Source: DAOVDI01 sp965373045
GTDB lineage: Bacteria > Acidobacteriota > Aminicenantia > Aminicenantales > Aminicenantaceae
Direction of reading: 5' to 3'
NCBI GenBank assembly: GCA_965373045.1
Contig: CBDVEQ010000082.1
Location: forward strand, 1 to 11,149
Length of the DNA stretch: 11,149 bases
The notes under the pieces are model-generated. The model saw only the letters and a list, made by a program, of their open reading frames with translations. It was not told the DNA's origin and did not search any database. A program made the translations under genes and the position numbers. Every line of letters starts with the position of its first letter. Position 1 is the stretch's first letter. This document shows positions 1 through 5,837 of the stretch, piece after piece.

Positions 1-2
1 CT

Positions 3-389
3 GCAAAAAGGATAAGAGGCTGGGACTCGGCCATGTATAATTGGAAGACAAAAAAAGTAAAATTTCTTGACAGGGGAGGGAAAAGCTGCCGGGCCCGGTT
101 TTCTAAAGATGGAAAACGCCTGGCTTATGTCAGTTCGAGCGCTGACGGCAAGGGAGACATCTGGATCATGGATCCTGACGGAAGTCACAAAAAACGTTTA
201 ACGGAAAGGGATGAAACCTACGATTACTTTCCTTCATGGTCGCCTGACGGAAGATATATTGTATTTAACTCTTCAAAACAGCACGACCACAATGGAGACT
301 GGCAGCTAATGATCATCGATGTTCGAACTAAAAAAACCATGCTGCTTTTTGATTCCCCGGGAAACGATGTGTTCCCGGACTGGCGATGA
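3..389 (+). CDS. TolB-like PD40 beta-propeller protein, C-terminal part (5' end outside window)
   Basis: The frame is open from the left edge of the window, so this is the tail of a longer protein; the ATG at 33 is internal, because in-frame codons upstream of it encode residues without a stop. The visible part contains at least two PD40/WD40-like blades with the hallmark sequences FSKDGKRLAYVS, DPDGS and SWSPDGRYIVFNS, ending FPDWR. Such blades are known from TolB, from the propellers of S9 peptidases and from many periplasmic sensor or scaffold proteins, where they bind proteins or ligands. With the N-terminus missing I cannot tell whether there is a signal peptide or a catalytic domain, so the exact role is unknown. 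The protein stops right after the last blade, so no C-terminal enzyme domain follows. The next gene begins 79 bases later with its own candidate promoter. Confidence 0.85.
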   Translation, partial: AKRIRGWDSAMYNWKTKKVKFLDRGGKSCRARFSKDGKRLAYVSSSADGKGDIWIMDPDGSHKKRLTERDETYDYFPSWSPDGRYIVFNSSKQHDHNGDWQLMIIDVRTKKTMLLFDSPGNDVFPDWR

Positions 390-412
390 AGAATCAGACG
401 GTCTTGTTTGCC

Positions 413-441
413 TTGTAAAATACCTATCATCTGGTTATCAT
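413..441 (+). promoter_or_regulatory. candidate sigma70-type promoter for the symporter/radical SAM unit
   Basis: TTGTAA (413-418) and TATCAT (436-441) are separated by 17 bases. They match the -35 and -10 consensus at 4 of 6 and 5 of 6 positions. Transcription would start near 448, giving a leader of about 20 bases before the ATG at 469. The site lies in the short gap after the PD40 gene, so the symporter need not depend on read-through. It was found by eye only. Confidence 0.45.
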
Positions 442-468
442 AAACCTTTAATTCCGAAAAACCCTGCT

Positions 469-1698
469 ATGAAAATCAAACTGCACACCAAGATCTTCAT
501 CGGACTCGTTTTAGGCGTTATCATCGGGCTTGTATTCGGTGAAAAAGCTAAAATTATAGAACCTGTGGGGACAATTTTCCTCAGATTGATCACCATGATC
601 GTTGTTCCTCTTGTCCTGATCTCCCTTATGCTGGGCACAGCCAGTCTTGGCGACCTCCGCAAACTGGGACGTATCGGTCTGAAAACAGTGGCTTATTTTA
701 TGGTAACGACCATAATCGCCATTTCCATCGGTCTTTTCCTGGCCAATGTCATAAAGCCCGGGGAGGGGCTTAACGAAGAGGTTAAAGCACAGCTTTATGC
801 GAATTACCAGGATAAGGCCGAGATCGGCATCCAGAGATTGAAGGAAAAACCCTCGGCTATCGACATTCTGGTTGGCATAGTTCCTACCAATCCGATCAAG
901 GCTCTTATCGAAGGAAATATGCTCCAGGTTATTTTTCTGGCTCTGCTCTTCGGTACCGTTCTGACCATGATCAAAAAAGAAAGAGCCGACCCACTTATTA
1001 AACTCCTTGAAAGCATGAATGACGCCGTTATCCAGGTTGTTCACATCGCCATGAAACTGGCCCCTTTTGGAGTTATGGCCCTGATCGCAACCGTGATCGG
1101 AGAGTTTGGCGGCGAAATTCTAATCACCCTGCTTAAATATTCCCTGGTAGTGATTGGCGGTCTTTTCCTTTACACCGTGAGCGTCAGCAGCCTGGCGCTG
1201 GGAATACTCGCCCGGACTAACCCGCTTCTTTTTTTCAAGGCTGTAAAGGAGGCAATAATTGTTGCCTTCAGTACATCCAGCTCCAATGCCGCAATTCCTA
1301 TCAGCCTGGAATGTGTGGAGCATATCGGGGTTCCACGAAAATATTCCAGTTTTGTCATCCCACTCGGAGCGACTATAAATATGGATGGAACCGCCCTCTA
1401 TCAAGGAGTGTCTGCGGTCTTTATAGCCCAGATCTACGGGATCCCTCTTGGTATCGGAGGCCAGATCACCATAGTATTGATGGCGACACTTTCATCGGTC
1501 GGAGCCGCGGGGGTGCCTACAGCAGGTATCATCACCCTGGCCATGGTTCTCAAACAAATCGGTATTCCTTTAGAGGGAATCGCTCTGATACTTGGCGTGG
1601 AACGGTTTCTGGATATGTGCCGGACCACGACCAACATAATCGGGGATATGGCATGTTCTGTTGTCATCAAAAAATCCGAAGAAAAGAAATCCACATGA
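469..1698 (+). CDS. dicarboxylate/amino acid:cation symporter (DAACS, glutamate/aspartate transporter type)
   Basis: This 409-residue inner-membrane protein belongs to the family of GltP, GltPh and the eukaryotic EAATs. Those proteins import acidic amino acids or C4-dicarboxylates with Na+ or H+ by an elevator mechanism. Seen in the sequence: multiple hydrophobic helices from residue 8 onward; a serine-rich hairpin 1 (STSSSNAAIP); the NMDGT cation-binding motif of TM7; a hairpin 2 containing GVPTAG; and the TM8 signature LDMCRTTTNIIGD. The TM8 arginine, which in the family contacts the substrate side-chain carboxylate, is present, favouring glutamate, aspartate or a dicarboxylate over neutral amino acids. 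The hairpin 1 and TM8 motifs read closer to EAAT/GltT than to DctA. I chose the ATG at 469 because MKIKLHTKIF is a normal family start; earlier in-frame starts would add a non-family leader and overlap the PD40 gene. No strong ribosome binding site is visible. The stop overlaps the start of the radical SAM gene. Confidence 0.92.
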   Translation: MKIKLHTKIFIGLVLGVIIGLVFGEKAKIIEPVGTIFLRLITMIVVPLVLISLMLGTASLGDLRKLGRIGLKTVAYFMVTTIIAISIGLFLANVIKPGEGLNEEVKAQLYANYQDKAEIGIQRLKEKPSAIDILVGIVPTNPIKALIEGNMLQVIFLALLFGTVLTMIKKERADPLIKLLESMNDAVIQVVHIAMKLAPFGVMALIATVIGEFGGEILITLLKYSLVVIGGLFLYTVSVSSLALGILARTNPLLFFKAVKEAIIVAFSTSSSNAAIPISLECVEHIGVPRKYSSFVIPLGATINMDGTALYQGVSAVFIAQIYGIPLGIGGQITIVLMATLSSVGAAGVPTAGIITLAMVLKQIGIPLEGIALILGVERFLDMCRTTTNIIGDMACSVVIKKSEEKKST

Positions 1699-2660
1699 AC
1701 ACTGTAAAATACTGGCTGAGATTGGTCAGATTGTTCTTTCATTACCAGAAGAAATCCTTCCGCCTCCCCTATTTTCCTGTGCGGATGTGGGTTGAACTGA
1801 CCAGCGACTGCAACTTTCAATGTATCATGTGCCCGAACAAAGATCTCAAGGACAGTGACAGGGGCTTTATGGACATAGGCCTTTTCAGAAAGATCGTAGA
1901 CGAAGCGGCCGGTTCTGTTTTCGAGATCAACCTTGCCCATAGAGGGGAATCCCTTCTCCATCCGAACATTATCGACGCGATCACCTATACAAAGGGGAAA
2001 AAAATCTTCACCCGCCTGCATACCAACGGCTCTCTCTTGACCGAAGATCTTTCCCGTAAGATCGTAGCCTCCGGACTGGATAGATTATCTTTTTCCTTTG
2101 ACGGATACGAAAAAACCACCTATGAAAAAATCCGACGTGGCGGTGATTTTGAAAAAACTGCAGGTAATATCATCCGATTTCTGGAGATTAAAAAGGAGGC
2201 GGGTTCCAAGACACCTGAAACTGCGATCGAGGTCATCAACTTCGGCAAAGACGACAAGTCGGCCAAAGAAGCTTTCCGAAACCGGTTTAAAGACCTTCCT
2301 CTGGATAGTTTTGTCATGAAGGAGCTTCACAACTGGGCAGGAGAACTCAAACAGAAAGAATCAAGCGCAAAATATTCAGTCTGTCCCTTTCCCTGGAATG
2401 CCGCGATCATCTGCTGGGACGGCTCAATGGTCCCCTGCACACAGGATTTTTTCAATCACTACATTCCCGGTAATGTCAACGAGGCTCCTATCCGGGATAT
2501 CTGGAACAATGATAACATGGTAACCCTCAGGAAAAAACTTGCCTCTGGAGATATCAAAGACCTGAAAGCCTGCTCCGAATGCGATCGGCCCTGGCGGAAA
2601 CGGATTATGGGTATTCCCAAGGAATACCTCTGGAAATTCATTACGAAAAGGATGCCGTAG
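1695..2660 (+). CDS. radical SAM protein with a SPASM/twitch-like C-terminal domain
   Basis: This 321-residue enzyme has the radical SAM motif CNFQCIMC (CX3CX2C, Cys39/43/46), which holds the SAM-cleaving [4Fe-4S] cluster. A glycine motif in degenerate form follows (RGESLLHP, about 83-90, where GGEP is usual), then HTNGSLL near 109-115. The C-terminal part has CPFPW (Cys230), Cys240, DGSMVPC (G243-x4-C248) and CSEC (Cys293/296). That fits a SPASM or shorter twitch domain carrying probably one auxiliary cluster, because the usual later cysteines are missing. Family members modify peptides, sugars or cell-surface components; the substrate here cannot be read from sequence. The start ATG overlaps the symporter stop as ATGA, so translation is probably coupled to the symporter and little Shine-Dalgarno sequence is needed. 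The frame is open well upstream, but that part lies inside the symporter gene and does not look like a radical SAM N-terminus. Confidence 0.88.
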   Translation: MNTVKYWLRLVRLFFHYQKKSFRLPYFPVRMWVELTSDCNFQCIMCPNKDLKDSDRGFMDIGLFRKIVDEAAGSVFEINLAHRGESLLHPNIIDAITYTKGKKIFTRLHTNGSLLTEDLSRKIVASGLDRLSFSFDGYEKTTYEKIRRGGDFEKTAGNIIRFLEIKKEAGSKTPETAIEVINFGKDDKSAKEAFRNRFKDLPLDSFVMKELHNWAGELKQKESSAKYSVCPFPWNAAIICWDGSMVPCTQDFFNHYIPGNVNEAPIRDIWNNDNMVTLRKKLASGDIKDLKACSECDRPWRKRIMGIPKEYLWKFITKRMP

Positions 2661-2739
2661 CCCGGATTAATGTTTTTCTGTGTGCGCAATTAAACTGTGT
2701 CACCAAATATTGAGTTAGGCGCTCACTAGGTCCATATGC

Positions 2740-2768
2740 TTGTATGTCTTTCATGAATGAAATATGCT
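2740..2768 (+). promoter_or_regulatory. candidate promoter for rsmA with an internal dyad
   Basis: TTGTAT (2740-2745) and TATGCT (2763-2768) are 17 bases apart. The matches to consensus are only 3 of 6 and 4 of 6, so this is a modest call. Start of transcription would be near 2775, about 36 bases before the ATG. The spacer holds a perfect inverted repeat (listed separately). The rest of the 150-base gap between 2661 and 2810 shows no coding capacity and no convincing terminator. Confidence 0.35.
2749..2762. repeat. perfect 14-base inverted repeat in the rsmA promoter spacer
   Basis: TTTCAT-GA-ATGAAA is an exact dyad with a two-base centre. It lies between the proposed -35 and -10 boxes, where a bound protein would control RNA polymerase access or promoter geometry. 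It could equally be chance in AT-rich DNA. Confidence 0.5.
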
Positions 2769-2810
2769 GTATTCTAACGCTCGTATGGCACTATAAACAA
2801 TATTTCTCAC

Positions 2811-3593
2811 ATGAGAACAACAAAACGTAAAGCCCTTGGCCAGCACTTCCTTTCAAACCGCCATATACTGGCAAAAATCATCAATGTCATCGATCCTCAA
2901 CCCCAGGACACCATCCTTGAAATAGGAGCCGGAAAAGGAAAACTGACATTTCCCCTGGCTTTAAGATCAGGACAGGTCATCGCTATTGAAAAAGATAAAA
3001 CACTTATCCCTTTTTTAGAAAGGAAAGACATGCCCAACCTGAAAATCCTGAATGAAGATGTGCTGAAAATGGATTTTTTAGGCCTTGGATTACCGGACAA
3101 AGTAAAAATCGTCGGCAATCTGCCCTATTCAATTTCTACTCCATTCCTTTTTAAGGTTTTTCAGAATAAACTATTGTTTTCCCTGTGTGTGTTTCTCATA
3201 CAGAAAGAGGTCGCAGAAAGGCTTTGCTCGTCTCCGGGAACAAAAAAGTTTGCCCCATTGACTATGCTTTTCAGCAATCATTTCAAAACCAGGCTTCATT
3301 TCAAGGTGCCTCCTCAAGCATTTTCCCCTCCTCCCAAGGTCGATTCCGCATTGGTTTCGCTCAAAAGGCGGATACATCCAATAATCCATTTTCAGGACGA
3401 AACCCTCTTCTATCAATTCATCAAAGGAGCTTTCAGGCACCGGCGAAAGACCTTGGTGAACAATCTTAAATCCATGGGCTTTCATGCCGGTGCCATCAAA
3501 ATCGCTTTTTCCGATGCAGGTATTGAATCGAACACAAGACCTGAGCAGGTAAGCCTGGAACTGTTTACAGCTCTGTTTTTCTCTTTACAGTAG
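2811..3593 (+). CDS. rsmA: 16S rRNA (adenine(1518)-N6/adenine(1519)-N6)-dimethyltransferase
   Basis: RsmA (KsgA) uses SAM to dimethylate two adjacent adenines in the loop of helix 45 of 16S rRNA, a late step in assembly of the small ribosomal subunit. The 260 residues match the usual family length. Visible motifs, in order: the N-terminal KALGQHFL (7-14), the SAM-binding LEIGAGKGKLT (36-46), the acidic IEKD (59-62), NEDVL (81-85), and the catalytic NLPY (103-106) followed by SIST. The FSPPPKVDSA stretch and the C-terminal helical region with FRHRRKTL are also typical. The start ATG at 2811 directly precedes the conserved N-terminus; no clear Shine-Dalgarno sequence is seen before it. The gene stands alone, with gaps of 150 and about 230 bases on either side. 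Loss of the enzyme in other bacteria gives kasugamycin resistance. Nothing in the sequence suggests a pseudogene. Confidence 0.96.
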   Translation: MRTTKRKALGQHFLSNRHILAKIINVIDPQPQDTILEIGAGKGKLTFPLALRSGQVIAIEKDKTLIPFLERKDMPNLKILNEDVLKMDFLGLGLPDKVKIVGNLPYSISTPFLFKVFQNKLLFSLCVFLIQKEVAERLCSSPGTKKFAPLTMLFSNHFKTRLHFKVPPQAFSPPPKVDSALVSLKRRIHPIIHFQDETLFYQFIKGAFRHRRKTLVNNLKSMGFHAGAIKIAFSDAGIESNTRPEQVSLELFTALFFSLQ

Positions 3594-3639
3594 AGACGAA
3601 TACTGGCGCGGTGACCTTAGGAATAGGGGAGTAGCCGTG

Positions 3640-3666
3640 TCCGGACGCTTTTGCTTAAGTTCCGGA
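3640..3666. repeat. TCCGGA/TCCGGA stem-loop candidate after rsmA
   Basis: Two copies of the palindromic hexamer TCCGGA (3640-3645 and 3661-3666) can pair as a six-base GC-rich stem with a 15-base loop. The first copy is part of the eight-base palindrome GTCCGGAC (3639-3646). No T-run follows, so it is not a standard intrinsic terminator. It could be a transcript-end structure or a protein site. Confidence 0.35.
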
Positions 3667-3670
3667 TAAA

Positions 3671-3710
3671 GCAGGTTAGCTATTCTTTGTCGATTTGTGG
3701 GATAACCTGC
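3671..3710. repeat. GCAGGTTA/TAACCTGC inverted repeat
   Basis: GCAGGTTA (3671-3678) and TAACCTGC (3703-3710) are exact reverse complements with 24 bases between them. They lie between rsmA and the S9 peptidase gene, about 70 bases upstream of that gene's -10 box. They could form an RNA hairpin at the end of the rsmA transcript or serve as paired operator half-sites. No T-run follows. Confidence 0.45.
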
Positions 3711-3753
3711 AACAACAAATCTAAATCTTCTAAACAGAAGGAGAATAAACAAG

Positions 3754-3783
3754 TCGAACTATTGTAACGATTATTCGTATAAT
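3754..3783 (+). promoter_or_regulatory. candidate promoter for the S9 peptidase gene
   Basis: A perfect TATAAT (3778-3783) lies about 40 bases before the start codon. The best -35 at normal spacing is weak: TCGAAC (3754-3759) with an 18-base spacer. Transcription would begin near 3790, leaving a leader of roughly 33 bases. Confidence 0.45.
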
Positions 3784-3812
3784 AGAGATACCCGTAAAAA
3801 ATAATTAGACAT

Positions 3813-3817
3813 GGAGG
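3813..3817 (+). promoter_or_regulatory. ribosome binding site that fixes the peptidase start at 3823
   Basis: GGAGG lies five bases before the ATG at 3823. An earlier in-frame ATG at 3811 touches this site and has no ribosome binding site of its own, so 3823 is the better start. That choice also gives a cleaner lipoprotein signal peptide (MRFKAFG followed by a hydrophobic run). Confidence 0.75.
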
Positions 3818-3822
3818 CTATT

Positions 3823-5730
3823 ATGCGTTTTAAAGCTTTTGGAACTCTGTTAATCATTTTAATGTTGATGTCCAGCTGTGCTCCCAAGGAAGAAATGTCC
3901 CGGGTTATTCCCATGGAGGATTTCTTCAAGAATCCTGAGGTCACGGGATTTTCCCTGTCTCCGGACGGGAGTCACCTGGCATTTGTAAAACCTTGGAAAA
4001 CCCGTTTGAATGTTTTTGTCCGCAAGGTTGGCGAAGATAAGGAGACTCGTGTTTCCGGGGCGACGGAGAGAGATATTTCAGGTTATTTCTGGGCGAATAA
4101 CAATCGCATTGGCTTTATCCAGGACAAAGGGGGAGATGAAAATTTCAACCTCTATGCTGTCGATATTGATGGGACGGAAGAAAAGGCCCTTACTCCCTTT
4201 GAAAAGGTTCGGGTTCAGGTTGTTGATGAACTGAAAAATGATGAAGATCATATCTTGATCTCCATGAACAGGCGTGACGCTAGGGTCTTTGATGTGTATC
4301 GCATCGATATCAATTCAGGCGAATTGGAGATGATCGCCCAGAATCCCGGGAATATCACGGGATGGATGACCGATCATGATGGAAACCTGCGCATCGCTAT
4401 CACCACGGATGGAGTCAATACCAGTGTTCTTTACAGAGATACCGAGAAAGAAGATTTCCAGATATTGATCACCACCAATTTTAAGGAAACACTGTCGCCG
4501 CTGTTTTTCTCTTTTGACAACAAAAATCTCTATGTCGCCTCCAACCTCGGCAGGGATAAAACAGCGGTCTATGAATATGATATTGCCAAAAAAGAAACCA
4601 CCAAACTCCTTTTTGAGCATGACGAAGTGGATGTGAGCGGCCTGCTCAAATCCGACAAAAGAAAGGTGGTCACCGGTGTCGCTTATGTGACGGATAAACG
4701 GCATTATCATTTTTTTGACAAAGAGCGCGAAGATCTTCAGGTGAATCTGGAAAGCCGGCTGCCGGGATATGAGGTCGTCGTTTCTGATTCCAGCAAGGAT
4801 GAGACCAAGATCCTGGTCAGAACCTACAGTGACCGGTCTCTTGGGGCTTATTACTATCTGGATCGTAACACAGATGAATTTATCAAACTGGCGGATGTCA
4901 GTCCCTGGTTGATGGAAGATGAACTGGCGGAAATGAAACCCATCTCTTACACATCCCGTGATGGATTGACCATACACGGATACTTGACCATTCCCAAGGG
5001 TGCAGGCGAGAAGGATCTTCCTGTGATCATCAATCCCCACGGCGGGCCCTGGGCCAGAAATAGCTGGGGGTTCAATCCCGAGGTCCAGTTTCTGGCCAAC
5101 AGAGGATATGCGGTCCTGCAGATGAATTTCCGGACATCGACCGGATACGGACGGAAATTTTGGGAGTCGGGTTTCAAACAGATCGGACTGGCCATTCAGG
5201 ATGACATTACGGATGGCGTCAAATGGCTCATTGCAGAAGGGATCGCGGATCCCAAGCGTGTGGGGATCTATGGAGCTTCCTACGGAGGATATGCCACCCT
5301 TGCGGGATTGGTCTACACTCCTGATCTTTATGCCTGTGGCGTGGATTATGTGGGAGTTTCCAACTGGTTCAACATCCTGGACAACATTCCCCCTTACTGG
5401 GAACCCATGCGAGAAATGCTCTATGAGATGCTCGGTCATCCGGAGAAGGATAAGGAACTCCTGGAGAAGATATCCCCTCTCTTCCATGCGGACAAGATTA
5501 AGGCTCCCCTTTTTGTAGCGCAGGGAGCCAATGACCCCAGAGTACCCAAATCGGAATCCGACACCATTGTGGATTCTCTGAAAAAAAGAGAGGTCGAGGT
5601 CGAGTACATGGTGAAAGACAATGAAGGACACGGTTTCAGGAATGAAGAGAACCGGTTCGATTTCTACAGAGCGATGGAAATCTTTTTAGGGAAACATCTT
5701 GGGGGAAGAGTCGAAAAAAAAGTCAACTGA
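3823..5730 (+). CDS. S9 family prolyl oligopeptidase-type serine peptidase, predicted lipoprotein
   Basis: This 635-residue protein starts with a short positive region, a hydrophobic run and LMSSC, a plausible lipobox with Cys19, so it is probably exported and lipid-anchored. Residues of about 30-370 form a beta-propeller with PD40-like repeats (for example SLSPDGSHLAFV) that in the family restricts substrate entry. The C-terminal alpha/beta hydrolase has the oxyanion region HGGPW (His406 onward), the nucleophile GASYGG (Ser486), the acid in GANDPRVP (Asp571) and the base in EGHGF (His603), so the triad is complete. Family members cut short peptides, often after proline or as acylaminoacyl- or dipeptidyl-peptidases; the exact specificity is not readable. 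A periplasmic or surface role in peptide scavenging is inferred. The M at -3 of the lipobox is not the preferred residue, so anchoring is less certain than export. It is a single gene with its own promoter and a strong ribosome binding site. Confidence 0.92.
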   Translation: MRFKAFGTLLIILMLMSSCAPKEEMSRVIPMEDFFKNPEVTGFSLSPDGSHLAFVKPWKTRLNVFVRKVGEDKETRVSGATERDISGYFWANNNRIGFIQDKGGDENFNLYAVDIDGTEEKALTPFEKVRVQVVDELKNDEDHILISMNRRDARVFDVYRIDINSGELEMIAQNPGNITGWMTDHDGNLRIAITTDGVNTSVLYRDTEKEDFQILITTNFKETLSPLFFSFDNKNLYVASNLGRDKTAVYEYDIAKKETTKLLFEHDEVDVSGLLKSDKRKVVTGVAYVTDKRHYHFFDKEREDLQVNLESRLPGYEVVVSDSSKDETKILVRTYSDRSLGAYYYLDRNTDEFIKLADVSPWLMEDELAEMKPISYTSRDGLTIHGYLTIPKGAGEKDLPVIINPHGGPWARNSWGFNPEVQFLANRGYAVLQMNFRTSTGYGRKFWESGFKQIGLAIQDDITDGVKWLIAEGIADPKRVGIYGASYGGYATLAGLVYTPDLYACGVDYVGVSNWFNILDNIPPYWEPMREMLYEMLGHPEKDKELLEKISPLFHADKIKAPLFVAQGANDPRVPKSESDTIVDSLKKREVEVEYMVKDNEGHGFRNEENRFDFYRAMEIFLGKHLGGRVEKKVN

Positions 5731-5801
5731 TTTGAAATAAAGGATCTGCAGGTTCTGGAAGCCCAGATTAACAGGGAAGGTGGGATGGCACGGCAAAAAC
5801 G

Positions 5802-5830
5802 GTGTCAGGCAATATTTTTTGTGTTATAAT
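5802..5830 (+). promoter_or_regulatory. strong extended -10 promoter immediately before ftsK
   Basis: GTGTCA (5802-5807), a 17-base spacer and TATAAT (5825-5830) form a good sigma70-type promoter. The TGT directly before TATAAT adds the extended -10 TGn element. The predicted transcription start, six or seven bases after the -10 box, falls at about 5837, next to the ATG at 5838. The mRNA would then have almost no leader. Confidence 0.65.
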
Positions 5831-5837
5831 TGCCGTA

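Noticed and set aside
319..468. Earlier start for the symporter that would overlap the PD40 gene
   Set aside because: The added residues are not hydrophobic in the family pattern and overlap a conserved propeller tail; a promoter and the normal family N-terminus support 469.
1311..1694. Upstream extension of the radical SAM frame
   Set aside because: The extension lies inside the symporter, reads as low-complexity shadow sequence and is not seen in radical SAM proteins; the ATGA overlap at 1695 is a natural start.
2711..2785. Possible integron attC site (GTTAGGCGC near 2714 and CTAACGC near 2774)
   Set aside because: The two half-sites are in the opposite order to a true attC (which begins with the RYYYAAC side), no L boxes pair between them, and there is no integrase or gene cassette.
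4315..5631. Long open frame on the minus strand opposite the S9 peptidase gene (438 codons)
   Set aside because: It mirrors a well-supported plus-strand gene with a full catalytic triad and shows no domain or composition of a real protein; such antisense frames arise from codon bias.
5786..5820. Weak hairpin TGGCAC/GTGTCA followed by T6, read as a terminator after the S9 peptidase
   Set aside because: The stem is six bases with one G-U pair, the T-run is several bases away, and the right arm is the proposed ftsK -35 box; a promoter explains it better.
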